Shown: piece after piece, positions 27,957-37,634 of the stretch
Layout: every line of letters begins with the position of its first letter
Numbering within the stretch: position 1 is the first letter of the stretch
NCBI GenBank assembly: GCA_017857875.1
Contig: JAFMCH010000005.1
Location: 1-57,006, forward strand
DNA: 57,006 bases
Direction: 5' to 3'
From: Actinomycetota bacterium
GTDB taxonomy: Bacteria; Actinomycetota; Actinomycetes; S36-B12
Made by a program: the position numbers and the translations under genes
Notes under the pieces: generated by a model
Databases searched by the model: none
Seen by the model: the letters and a program-made list of their open reading frames with translations, nothing else
Told to the model about the DNA's origin: nothing

Positions 27957-29195
27957 CTAATAGGAAGGCTTGTCCGGTTCGATCTGATCAATCCATGCGG
28001 AGATACCGCCACCTACGTGCACGGCGTCGGCAAACCCAGCGCCCTTCACCACCGCGAGCACTTCTGCCGAGCGCCCACCCACCTTGCAGTGCAGCACGAT
28101 TGGTTTATCCGAGGGCAGCTTCTCCAGGGCCGAACCATCCATGAACTCACCCTTAGGAATCAACACAGCTCCTGGGATCTGGGCGATGTCCCACTCCACC
28201 GGCTCACGTACGTCGATCAAGATGAAATCGCGTTCGCCGCGATCGCGTTCGGCTAGCATTTCGGCAAGATCCTTGACGCTGATGGTCGACTCCCGGGCAG
28301 CCTCAGCGGCCTCGGTCGAGATGGTTCCGCAAAACGCTTCGTAATCAATGAGTTCTGTCACCGTGGGATTCTCGCCACAGACAGCGCAGTGCGGATCCTT
28401 GCGGATACGTACCTCGCGGTAGTCCATCTCAAGGGCGTCGTACACCTTGAGTCGGCCCACGAGGGGATCACCGATTCCCATGATCAACTTGATCGCCTCG
28501 GTGACCTGAATCGAACCGATCGACGCACACAGCACACCTAGCACGCCGCCTTCGGCGCACGAGGGCACCATTCCCGGGGGCGGCGGCTCGGGGTACAGAC
28601 AGCGATAGCAGGGGCCGTACTCGGCCCAAAACACACTTGCCTGGCCATCGAATCGAAAAATGGAGCCCCACACGTACGGCTTGTTCAGCAACACGCACGC
28701 GTCATTGACCAGGTATCTCGTGGCGAAATTGTCGGTGCCGTCAACGATGAGGTCGTAACCCGAAAAGATCTCCATCACATTGGTCGAGTCGAGTCGTTCT
28801 TCGTGAATCACGACATCGACATAAGGATTGATCTCCTTGATCGATTCGCGCGCACTCTCGGCTTTCGGTCGTCCGATATCACTGACCCCATGGATGATCT
28901 GCCGCTGCAGATTGGACTCATCAACAACATCAAATTCCACGATGCCCAGGGTGCCCACACCGGCGGCAGCCAAGTACATCAATGCGGGTGACCCAAGGCC
29001 CCCAGCCCCCACGCATAGCACTCGCGCCTTATGCAGGCGCTTTTGTCCGGCCATACCTACATCGGGAATGATCAGGTGTCGGCTGTATCGACGAACCTCA
29101 TCAACGGTGAGGCTATCGTCCGCGTCGACCAAGGGCGGCAAAGTGATTGGCAGCGCGCCCTTGGGCGTAACCGTGGACCGTGTGGCTGTTGTCAT
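27957..29195 (-). CDS. moeZ: Adenylyltransferase/sulfurtransferase MoeZ (MoeB plus rhodanese)
   Basis: VLCVGAGGLGSPALMYLAAAGVG; C-terminal rhodanese with VLHCKVGGRS active-site loop. Confidence 0.92.
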   Translation of the reverse strand: MTTATRSTVTPKGALPITLPPLVDADDSLTVDEVRRYSRHLIIPDVGMAGQKRLHKARVLCVGAGGLGSPALMYLAAAGVGTLGIVEFDVVDESNLQRQIIHGVSDIGRPKAESARESIKEINPYVDVVIHEERLDSTNVMEIFSGYDLIVDGTDNFATRYLVNDACVLLNKPYVWGSIFRFDGQASVFWAEYGPCYRCLYPEPPPPGMVPSCAEGGVLGVLCASIGSIQVTEAIKLIMGIGDPLVGRLKVYDALEMDYREVRIRKDPHCAVCGENPTVTELIDYEAFCGTISTEAAEAARESTISVKDLAEMLAERDRGERDFILIDVREPVEWDIAQIPGAVLIPKGEFMDGSALEKLPSDKPIVLHCKVGGRSAEVLAVVKGAGFADAVHVGGGISAWIDQIEPDKPSY

Positions 29196-29205
29196 GGGTT
29201 TCTCC

Positions 29206-30180
29206 TTAGGGGGCGACATCTTCAGTGTGGCCGATGAACCGACGCCAGGCATCTGCAACCTCGGTGGGGTGCTCCATCATCGCGACGTGACCTGAATCGG
29301 GCAGGACGACGACGTGGGAATCCGCAAAGTGGCGGGTAATGCGATGGGCGGCCTTCGCATCGACGAGTTGATCTCTCTGGCCGTACACGGCAAGCGTCGG
29401 GCACGTGATTCCTTCAGCCATCCGCCACACTCGACCCGAACGCGGATCAACGAACGTGGCTATCAACCCGCGCAGGGACGACAGCGTGGCATCAGTGACA
29501 TGTGGCAGGCCATCGCGGCGACCGACCTCATCAGCGATCAAGGACCGCCGTTCGTCTGTCATCCGTTCCGGTCGCGCATAAACCGACTTCACGGTGTCGT
29601 TGACGCGCTGTTCCACCGGTAGTTTCAAATATCTGCTCACAATGCGCTCGCCGATGCCCGGAATCGCAATGAGCGGCATGTGCGCGGCGCCTCGTCGAAT
29701 CCGCTGGCTGGGCAGCGCCGGTGACAACAGCGTGAGCGAGGCAACAAGATCGGGGCGTACAGCAGCCACGTGCACCGCCACATTGCCACCCAGAGAGTTG
29801 CCAAACACATGGAAGCGCTGATCGGCCGAGGGGAATGTCGGATGACCTTCAATACCCAGCCCGTTGAGATGATCAAGTAACGCGATCACGGCATTCGCGT
29901 GCCCCCGCGGGTGGTAATCGCCGTCGCGAGGCGGGGGCGAAAAGCCGAAACCGGGCAGATCAAGGGCGATCATGGCTAGATCGTCATCCATCTCACCCAT
30001 AAGTTCGATCCAGTTGAGCGATGACCCGCCTAGGCCGTGAATCAGCACCGCGCGTGGTCGATCGTTGACAAACACCGGTACCGGGTCGATAGATGAAAAC
30101 CCCGACGGCGACAGTCGAACGGTGACCTCACCGGTGGCAACGGGCACCACCTGAAACTGCCAAGAAATCGGTGCGGACAT
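29206..30180 (-). CDS. Alpha/beta hydrolase
   Basis: VLIHGLGGSSLNW, VFGNSLGGNVA nucleophile elbow, SGHVAMMEHP. Confidence 0.88.
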   Translation of the reverse strand: MSAPISWQFQVVPVATGEVTVRLSPSGFSSIDPVPVFVNDRPRAVLIHGLGGSSLNWIELMGEMDDDLAMIALDLPGFGFSPPPRDGDYHPRGHANAVIALLDHLNGLGIEGHPTFPSADQRFHVFGNSLGGNVAVHVAAVRPDLVASLTLLSPALPSQRIRRGAAHMPLIAIPGIGERIVSRYLKLPVEQRVNDTVKSVYARPERMTDERRSLIADEVGRRDGLPHVTDATLSSLRGLIATFVDPRSGRVWRMAEGITCPTLAVYGQRDQLVDAKAAHRITRHFADSHVVVLPDSGHVAMMEHPTEVADAWRRFIGHTEDVAP

Positions 30181-30262
30181 TCATCCATGATCGGTGTGCG
30201 GCCCGATCGTGTGGTGATCGGGGGTCATCTGAGCGGTCGAATCACGCGGCTACCATGGATTC

Positions 30263-30889
30263 ATGACCGTCGCCGGGGATCGCTCCACCACGCGATTGCC
30301 CCGCCAGGAGCGGCGGGCCCAACTGCTCAATGCCGCGCGTGAAGTTTTCGTCGCCCAGGGTTATCACGTCGCCGGCATGGATGACATTGCTGATCTCGCC
30401 GGGGTTACCAAGCCGGTGCTCTATCAGCATTTTCCCAGCAAACTTGATCTATATCTTGCCCTCCTTGATGAGGGCATCGGCGCGCTCTTGGCGACTCTGC
30501 AGTCGGCGATCTCGGCCACGAACGACAACCGCGAACGCGTTGAGGCAGCGGTCGGTGCCTACTTCGAATTCGTCGACAACCCGGGCAGTCCATATCGGCT
30601 GGTTTTCGAAAGCGACCTCACCCACGAACCGGCTGTTCGCGACCGGGTTGAGGCCGCCGACGCTGCTTGCGCGAGTCTGCTGAGCCGGGTCATCGCCGCT
30701 GATACCGGGCTCCTTGACGAAGAGGCGCAACTCCTTGCTGCTGGCCTGCTCGGCATGGCACACGTGGCCGCACGGCGATGGCTTCGAGACCGCGACGGAG
30801 TTGACCGGGCGACCGCAATCACGCTGGTGTCATCCCTTGGCTGGCGCGGCATCCGCGGTTTTCCGCGCAGTCACCCGCCCATGCCGTAG
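30263..30889 (+). CDS. TetR/AcrR family regulator
   Basis: RRAQLLNAAREVFVAQGYHVAGMDDIADLAGVTKPVLYQHFPSKLDLY HTH. Confidence 0.9.
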   Translation: MTVAGDRSTTRLPRQERRAQLLNAAREVFVAQGYHVAGMDDIADLAGVTKPVLYQHFPSKLDLYLALLDEGIGALLATLQSAISATNDNRERVEAAVGAYFEFVDNPGSPYRLVFESDLTHEPAVRDRVEAADAACASLLSRVIAADTGLLDEEAQLLAAGLLGMAHVAARRWLRDRDGVDRATAITLVSSLGWRGIRGFPRSHPPMP

Positions 30890-30961
30890 TGATCGATTTG
30901 GACTAACCTGCTCTTACACCGGGCCAGTCAGTCCCGTGCACCCAGTGGGAGGCGTTGTTTC

Positions 30962-31189
30962 GTGGAGGTCAAGATCGGCGTGCTGCACACCGCGCGCGAA
31001 ATCGTATTCGATAGCCCGTTAACCGCCGAGGAAGTGTCAACCGCCGTTCAAGCCTCGCTCACGAGCGACTCGGTGCTCAACCTGACCGACGACCGCGGCC
31101 GCACCATTTTGGTGCCCGCTGATCGCATTGCCTACGTTGAGCTCGGTGTACCCGCCACGCGACGCGTGGGCTTTGGCTCGACGGCCTAG
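30962..31189 (+). CDS. DUF3107 family protein
   Basis: GTG start; VEVKIGVLHTAREIVFDSPLTAEEV...DRGRTILVPADRIAYVELG. Confidence 0.88.
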   Translation: MEVKIGVLHTAREIVFDSPLTAEEVSTAVQASLTSDSVLNLTDDRGRTILVPADRIAYVELGVPATRRVGFGSTA

Positions 31190-31899
31190 GAGGCCAGACC
31201 CAAGGCCTGCATTCGACGGGTGTGCGCATCGGTGAGTCGCGCGAGCATGCGGCCGATTTCGGCCAGATCGGCGCCGGGATGGTCGACTCCACCGACGAGT
31301 AGATGCGTGAGCCCGTCGCGATCAGCGGCCACTCGCTGTGCCTGGCTGAGGGCCTCCCCCACCAGGCGGCGCCCCCACAGCGCAAGTCGGCCGCCCACTT
31401 TGGGGTCCCGTTCGATCTGGGCGCGCACCTGCGCGATCACGTAATCGGAGGTCTCCACATCTGAGCACACGCTCAGCACCAGGGCACGGGTGTCGGGGTC
31501 GACATAGGTGGCGATCTCACGGTAGAAGTCGCTCGCGATGCCGTCGCCGACGTAGACCTTCACCAATCCCTCCCACCAATCCTTGGGTGCGGTCTGGTCG
31601 TGAAATCCCGCGATCGCCGTTCGAAACGGCGCCATCGCGCTCAATACGTCTGCGCCCATCTCCTCAAGTCGATCACGCAGGGCCGTGAAGTGGGACATCT
31701 CCACATCGACGATCGACATCATCTGCACTTGATCGGCCAGGGTTGGCGCGAGCGCGGCGTCGGCGGCCATGCGTTGACAGGCGCTCAGCTCGCCGTAGGC
31801 GAGCACCCCCAACAGGTCGATCACACCCGCTCGATACTCATCGGTCCAGTCGGCCATATCAGCCGAAATCGGTACGCGCGGACGATCGTCACTTGCCAC
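31186..31899 (-). CDS. Ferritin-like fold protein
   Basis: Helical protein similar to the actinobacterial Rv3210c-type family; same neighbourhood. Confidence 0.7.
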   Translation of the reverse strand: MASDDRPRVPISADMADWTDEYRAGVIDLLGVLAYGELSACQRMAADAALAPTLADQVQMMSIVDVEMSHFTALRDRLEEMGADVLSAMAPFRTAIAGFHDQTAPKDWWEGLVKVYVGDGIASDFYREIATYVDPDTRALVLSVCSDVETSDYVIAQVRAQIERDPKVGGRLALWGRRLVGEALSQAQRVAADRDGLTHLLVGGVDHPGADLAEIGRMLARLTDAHTRRMQALGLAS

Positions 31900-31909
31900 G
31901 AAGCGCCAC

Positions 31910-31935
31910 CCTAGTACCCGCCGGGGTACCATAGG
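31910..31935. other. Hairpin in the divergent ferritin-like/rhlE intergenic region
   Basis: CCTA-GTACCC-GCCG-GGGTAC-(CA)-TAGG: 10 bp with a 2-nt bulge. Confidence 0.5.
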
Positions 31936-31999
31936 TCATCTGCAACCGCAGTTTTACTGGGGCGTGAGCCTCTGACGTGAACGAATTCTGGAGAACCCC

Positions 32000-33475
32000 C
32001 TGAGTCCCACTGAGAACCTTGTCCCTGTCATCGAGGAACCGACCGTTGAGATTGCGCCTACTTTCACCGAACTTGGCGCCGATATTGCTATCTCCACGGC
32101 TTTGGCCGAGCAGGGCATCGAACGCGCGTTTCCCATTCAAGCTATGTGCCTGCCCCTCGCTCTTGATGGGCGCGACCTGATCGGGCAGGCCAAGACCGGC
32201 ACGGGCAAGACCCTCGGATTCGGCATTCCACTACTGATGAAGGTCGACTCCACCCAGATCAAAGGCGCCGCCCCACAGGCCCTGGTCGTGGTTCCCACCC
32301 GTGAACTGTGCCTCCAGGTAGCTACCGACTTGGAAAAGGCCGGTAGTCAACTGGGCACCCGAGTGCTCAGCGTTTACGGCGGCCGGGCCTATGAACCGCA
32401 AATCGATGCCCTCACCAAGGGTGTCGACGTCGTGGTCGGCACACCCGGTCGGCTGATTGATCTGGCTCAACGCGGCAATCTGCGCCTAGGCGAGGTTCGC
32501 ATTCTCGTTCTCGATGAAGCCGATGAAATGCTCGATATGGGTTTTCTGCCCGATGTTGAACGCATCGTCGCGCTCGTACCCCCGGTGCGCCAGACAATGC
32601 TGTTCTCGGCCACGATGCCCGGACAGATCGTCAATCTTGCCCGCCGATACATGACCCAACCCACGCATATTCGCGCCAGCAACCCCGGCGACGAGCGCGC
32701 CACCGTCGATGCCATCGAACAGCACGTGTGGCGCGCCCATCCCATGGACAAGGTTGAACTGGTCGCACGAATTTTACAGGCGAACGGCCGCGGCCTGGCG
32801 ATGGTGTTTACCCGCACGAAGCGCAAAGCCCAAAAGGTCGCCGATGATCTCACCGAGCGTGGATTCGCGGCCGCGAGCGTGCACGGTGACCTCGGGCAGG
32901 GCGCACGTGAGCAAGCCCTGCGCGCCTTCCGCGCCGGCAAGGTTGATGTGCTCGTGGCCACCGACGTCGCCGCTCGTGGCATCGACGTCGAGGGTGTGAC
33001 CCACGTGGTCAACTATGAATGCCCCGACGATGAAAAAACCTACCTGCACCGTGTTGGCCGGACCGGGCGCGCTGGTGCCTCTGGTGTTGCGGTCACCCTG
33101 GTCGACTGGGAAGACGTTGCTCGCTGGCAGATGATCAACAAAGCCCTCGGGCTGGCCTTCGCCGAACCGGTGGAAACCTACTCGACGAGTGATCATGTGT
33201 TCACCGGCCTCGGTATCGACTCGAAGGTCACCGGGCGGCTACCACGAGCTGCGCGAACCCGCGCCGGCCTCGGGGCTGAAGATGTCGAAGACATAGGCGA
33301 ACCTCGCAAGAAGGCCGCGACTTCTACCCGCTCGACGAAGTCAACTCGGACAACCAAGCCCGCGGGTCAATCCGCGGCCAAAGCTGCCGATAAGCCTGCC
33401 GATAAAGCTGCCGCCACTGACAAACAGCGTCGCCAACGTCGTCGCACCCGTGGCGGAGCAACTAACCCCACCTGA
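32000..33475 (+). CDS. rhlE: DEAD-box RNA helicase (RhlE-like), inferred CTG start
   Basis: Q-motif, AKTGTGKT, VLDEADEMLDMGF, SAT, HRVGRTGRAG. Conserved N-terminal FTELG... lies upstream of the track ORF start (TTG 32102); SD GGAG at 31990-31993. Confidence 0.85.
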   Translation: MSPTENLVPVIEEPTVEIAPTFTELGADIAISTALAEQGIERAFPIQAMCLPLALDGRDLIGQAKTGTGKTLGFGIPLLMKVDSTQIKGAAPQALVVVPTRELCLQVATDLEKAGSQLGTRVLSVYGGRAYEPQIDALTKGVDVVVGTPGRLIDLAQRGNLRLGEVRILVLDEADEMLDMGFLPDVERIVALVPPVRQTMLFSATMPGQIVNLARRYMTQPTHIRASNPGDERATVDAIEQHVWRAHPMDKVELVARILQANGRGLAMVFTRTKRKAQKVADDLTERGFAAASVHGDLGQGAREQALRAFRAGKVDVLVATDVAARGIDVEGVTHVVNYECPDDEKTYLHRVGRTGRAGASGVAVTLVDWEDVARWQMINKALGLAFAEPVETYSTSDHVFTGLGIDSKVTGRLPRAARTRAGLGAEDVEDIGEPRKKAATSTRSTKSTRTTKPAGQSAAKAADKPADKAAATDKQRRQRRRTRGGATNPT

Positions 33476-33495
33476 TTTGACCCGTGCGAAACGAC

Positions 33496-33897
33496 TCAGT
33501 CGGGCAATACATTCCATGCGGTCAACGCGGCAATCAGTCCATCGGTAGTCGCCAGATCATGCAGTTGCGTCGCGGAGACCCACCGTGCATCACGAGCATC
33601 GTCACCGGCTCGAACTACACCAGCGGTCACGCGCGCGACATAGTCATTGACCACAAATATCGATCCCGAATCAGCCCGAACGCGTACTGATCCGACGAAA
33701 CTCTCCACCACAACGGTTAATCCGGTTTCCTCTGCCACCTCGCGCACGACAGCCTGCTCATCGGACTCCCCCACCTCCACGCGACCGCCGGGCAGTGACC
33801 ACCGTCCAGCAGCTGGCGCATGACCGCGTCGAATAACCAAAAGACGGCCCTGCTCGTCGTGGATGACCGCACCGACGCAGGCGATCAGCGGTGACAT
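33496..33897 (-). CDS. NUDIX hydrolase
   Basis: GGRVEVGESDEQAVVREVAEETGL Nudix box. Confidence 0.88.
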   Translation of the reverse strand: MSPLIACVGAVIHDEQGRLLVIRRGHAPAAGRWSLPGGRVEVGESDEQAVVREVAEETGLTVVVESFVGSVRVRADSGSIFVVNDYVARVTAGVVRAGDDARDARWVSATQLHDLATTDGLIAALTAWNVLPD

Positions 33898-33971
33898 GTC
33901 GCCTCCTGTGTGATCGGGAATTAGCCGAGGTTGGACCGGGTGTCCTCGATTATCGCGTAATCTGACCGGTC

Positions 33972-34679
33972 ATGACCTCACAACTGGCCACCGCGCCGCC
34001 CCACACCCCCTCTCGCTGGGCGCGACCCCTATTCGGAATCAACGCACTCGTGGCCTGGTCGGGTGTGCTCCTGCAATTTGTCTTGACCTCGCTGGGCACC
34101 TACCCGAGCGAGAACACCGTGAGTTCGATCCTGGGCAACCCCGACCAGGGGGCGCTGGGGCGTATCTTCGACTACTTCACCTACTTCACGATCCTGTCCA
34201 ACATTCTGGTGGCCGTCATGATGACGCTGCTGTTCATCAATCCCAGCCGCGATGGTCGAATCTTCAGGGTCCTCCGACTGGACACGATCTTGATGATCAC
34301 CGTGACCGGGGTGGTGTACAACTTGATTTTGGCCGGTGACGGACCCGGGCCGGTCGCATGGGGAGCCGTAGCCAATTCGCTCGAACACCAGATCACGCCG
34401 GTGCTGACCGTGGTCGTGTGGCTCGTTGTTGGTCCACGCGGCTGGATCAACGGGAAGGTCGTCGCATACTCGTTTGTCTTGCCCGTGGCCTGGCTGATCT
34501 ATGCGCTCATTAGAGGCGCGATCATCGATGCCTACCCCTACCCATTCCTTGATGTCATTGCCAACGGCTACGGCACCGTGTTTATCAACGTCATCGGGAT
34601 AATCATCTTCGCCCTGATCTTGAATCTGATCTTCTGGGGTATCGATTGGCTCTACGAGCGGGGCCGATCGCGCCGATAA
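33972..34679 (+). CDS. Pr6Pr family membrane protein
   Basis: Six or more TM helices; FDYFTYFTILSNILVAV signature. Confidence 0.75.
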   Translation: MTSQLATAPPHTPSRWARPLFGINALVAWSGVLLQFVLTSLGTYPSENTVSSILGNPDQGALGRIFDYFTYFTILSNILVAVMMTLLFINPSRDGRIFRVLRLDTILMITVTGVVYNLILAGDGPGPVAWGAVANSLEHQITPVLTVVVWLVVGPRGWINGKVVAYSFVLPVAWLIYALIRGAIIDAYPYPFLDVIANGYGTVFINVIGIIIFALILNLIFWGIDWLYERGRSRR

Positions 34680-34700
34680 TCGACCACCTAGATCGGTCGG

Positions 34701-35906
34701 TCACGTGCGCAGCTTGTACTCCTCCAGCAGCCGACGGGCAATAACCATCTTCTGAATATCGGCGGTTCCTTCACCGATCATCAGCATCGGCGCCTCGCGG
34801 TACAACCGCTCAATCTCGTATTCTTTGGAATACCCGTAGCCACCATGGATGCGGAAGGAATCCTCCACAACCTCTTTGCAGTACTCACTGGCAAGCATCT
34901 TGGCCATTCCGGATTCGAGATCATTTCGGTCGCCCGAATCCTTCTTACGCGCCGCCATCACCATCATCTGGTGGGCCGCTTCAACCTTGGTCGCCATATC
35001 TGCCAACCGGAACGCAACCGCTTGGTGCTCAGCAATGGGCTTACCGAAGGTGACACGCTGTTGGGCGTATTCGATACCCAGTTCGAAGGCTCGGGTGGCC
35101 AACCCGCAGGCACGAGCGGCCACGTTCACCCGACCCACCTCGACGCCGTCCATCATTTGGTAGAAGCCTTTGCCGGTTTCGCCACCCAGGATGGTGTCGG
35201 CTGGCAACCGCAGGTTGTCCATGATCAATTCGGTGGTATCGACGCCCTTGTAACCCATTTTTTCAATCTTGCCGGGGATCGTAAGTCCGGGAAGTACCTC
35301 ACCAAAGCCCGATGGTTTTTCGATCAGGAACGCCGCCATGCGCTTGTAGACGCTGGCACCCTCATCGGCGCCATCATCGGCGCGCACAAGCACGGCAACG
35401 AGTGTCGATGAACCGCCGTTGGTCAGCCACATCTTTTGGCCATTGAGAACGTACTCATCACCATCGCGCACAGCTTTGCTTTGAATCGCAGAGACATCCG
35501 AGCCACAGCCTGGCTCACTCATCGAGAACGCACCGCGAATCTCACCGGTGGCCATCTTGGGCAGGTAGTAGTCCTTTTGCGCCTGTGTGCCGTGATGCAT
35601 CAACATCCACGCAACGATGAAATGGGTGTTGATGACGCCGCTGACGCTCATCCAGCCGCGAGCGATCTCTTCGACCACGAGCGCATAGGTCAGTAGGGAT
35701 TGACCCAGACCGCCGTACTCCTCGGGCACCATCAATCCGAAAACACCGAGTTCTTTGAGGCCTTCGACAATGTCGGCCGGGTACTCGTCTTTGTGCTCAA
35801 GGAAGTTGGCGTTCGGGAGAATCTCGTTGTCCACAAAATCTCGCACCGCCTCCAAAATCTGCTCTTGGACATCATCAAGGCCATCGGTGTGGGCAAGGCG
35901 CGGCAT
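34701..35906 (-). CDS. Acyl-CoA dehydrogenase
   Basis: FSMSEPGCGSDVSAIQSKA; RIHGGYGYSKEYEIERLYREA. Confidence 0.92.
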   Translation of the reverse strand: MPRLAHTDGLDDVQEQILEAVRDFVDNEILPNANFLEHKDEYPADIVEGLKELGVFGLMVPEEYGGLGQSLLTYALVVEEIARGWMSVSGVINTHFIVAWMLMHHGTQAQKDYYLPKMATGEIRGAFSMSEPGCGSDVSAIQSKAVRDGDEYVLNGQKMWLTNGGSSTLVAVLVRADDGADEGASVYKRMAAFLIEKPSGFGEVLPGLTIPGKIEKMGYKGVDTTELIMDNLRLPADTILGGETGKGFYQMMDGVEVGRVNVAARACGLATRAFELGIEYAQQRVTFGKPIAEHQAVAFRLADMATKVEAAHQMMVMAARKKDSGDRNDLESGMAKMLASEYCKEVVEDSFRIHGGYGYSKEYEIERLYREAPMLMIGEGTADIQKMVIARRLLEEYKLRT

Positions 35907-35966
35907 GGTTCCTCCGAAAGGGTGGTGATCTACAAGGTGGACATCTGACCTGATGCTAACGGACGT

Positions 35967-36569
35967 TCACGAAATCGGCCTGCGCCAGAATCCGGCACCC
36001 GGATTGACAGCGGCCACCACGGCCACAAACGGCAGGGCAAACAGGGGTAGGACGGGCACGAATGACACCGCGAATAGCTGAGCCCAAAGCACCTGGAGCA
36101 GCACCGTCGGTGCCCACACGATGAAGAGTCCGACGATGCGATGGCCGACATCGGCATCTTTGGACAATATGCGGTCTCGAGCCAAAACCGCTGTGCCAGC
36201 GGCCGCCACCGCCGCCGGTGCCGCTGTCACTACGAGTGGAGCCGTGCCAAGTAGGACCGGCAGCCACACCAGCATCAGCGTTCCGATCAGGGCCAGCATG
36301 ATGACAACGCGACCCGACCTCGTTGGTGGCCCGAGCACCTCGCGCAGACGCTGACGAGTGAGCGCGGTGGGAACTGTGCTGGCCACCGTGTCGGCCAGCA
36401 CCGGAGCCAACAGCACATCGCGGGCCTGGCGCAGGGCCTGGAACCTGGCCGGGTCGCCCCCACGATCGGGGTGGGCCAACCGGGCCCACAGACGAAAAGC
36501 CCGCCTAATTTCAGCCTCGTTGGCCCCGGCAGCAAGGCCTAGGTGTGCCATCGCCTCAACCCGGGTCAT
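35967..36569 (-). CDS. Membrane protein with N-terminal J-domain-like region
   Basis: AHLGLAAGANEAEIRRAFRLWARLAHPDRGGDPARFQALRQARDVL then TM segments. Confidence 0.7.
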   Translation of the reverse strand: MTRVEAMAHLGLAAGANEAEIRRAFRLWARLAHPDRGGDPARFQALRQARDVLLAPVLADTVASTVPTALTRQRLREVLGPPTRSGRVVIMLALIGTLMLVWLPVLLGTAPLVVTAAPAAVAAAGTAVLARDRILSKDADVGHRIVGLFIVWAPTVLLQVLWAQLFAVSFVPVLPLFALPFVAVVAAVNPGAGFWRRPIS

Positions 36570-36616
36570 GGCCCCTCCATCCCGACGTCGATCAGCACCG
36601 ATGCCGATCTGTGTAC

Positions 36617-37594
36617 CTACTCGGTCGGTGGCGTGAAGTGTTGGGTGCGTTGCATACCCGCGGCGCGACCCTTGGCTGAAATCACCAGGGCCATCTTGCG
36701 ACTTGCCTCGTCAATCATCTCATCGCCCAGCATGACCGCACCCTTGGCGCCACCGGCCGCTGAGGTGAAGAATTCATAGGCGTCCAGGATCATTTCCGAG
36801 TGGTCGTAGTCCTCTTGACGGGGGCTATAGACCTCATTGGCCGCCTCCACCTGACCCGGGTGCAGCACCCATTTGCCATCGAAGCCGAGCGCGGCACTGC
36901 GTCCGGCTACACGGCGGTACCCCTCGACATCCTTGATCTGCAGATACGGGCCGTCGATCGCGTGCAGGTCGTGGGCCCGGGCTGCCATGAGAATGCGCAT
37001 CAAGATGTAGTGATAGGCGTCACCTGTGTCGTAGCCGGGGGGCTGCTCGCCTACCACGAGCGACTTCATATTGATGCTTGCCATGAAATCGGCCGGACCG
37101 AAGATGATCGTTTCAACCCGTGGGCTCGCCGTGGCGATCGCATCAACGTTGATCAGGCCTAGTGCGTTTTCGATCTGCGCCTCAATACCGATGCGCCCGA
37201 CCTCAAACCCCATCGACTTTTCGATCTGCGTGAGCAAAAGGTCAAGGGCAACAACCTGATCAGCGGTCTGCACCTTGGGCAGCATGATGCAGTCAAGGTT
37301 ATTGCCAGCCCCCTCGACCACGGCTACAACGTCGGCATAGGTCCATTCGGTGGTCCAGTCATTCACCCGCACCGTGCGCACTTTGCCGTCGTAGCCACCC
37401 TCATTGAGTGCAGCCACGATGTTGACCCGAGCCTCTGGCTTAGCCAGCGGCGCTACGGCATCTTCGATGTCCATGAACACCTGATCGGCTGGCAGGCCGC
37501 GGGCCTTGTCCAACATCTTCGGGCTTGAACCGGGCACGGCCAGGTTCGATCGACGGGCACGCTGACCTTTGGGCACGCTGGGATGAGTTGTCAT
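36617..37594 (-). CDS. CitE / HpcH-HpaI family CoA-ester lyase (malyl-CoA lyase-like)
   Basis: SNLAVPGSSPKMLDKA, VFMDIEDAVAP, IEAQIENALGL, FGPADFMAS. Confidence 0.85.
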   Translation of the reverse strand: MTTHPSVPKGQRARRSNLAVPGSSPKMLDKARGLPADQVFMDIEDAVAPLAKPEARVNIVAALNEGGYDGKVRTVRVNDWTTEWTYADVVAVVEGAGNNLDCIMLPKVQTADQVVALDLLLTQIEKSMGFEVGRIGIEAQIENALGLINVDAIATASPRVETIIFGPADFMASINMKSLVVGEQPPGYDTGDAYHYILMRILMAARAHDLHAIDGPYLQIKDVEGYRRVAGRSAALGFDGKWVLHPGQVEAANEVYSPRQEDYDHSEMILDAYEFFTSAAGGAKGAVMLGDEMIDEASRKMALVISAKGRAAGMQRTQHFTPPTE

Positions 37595-37634
37595 GCGGGC
37601 AGATTACCGGAGGCATCGGCTAGCCTCACCCTTG

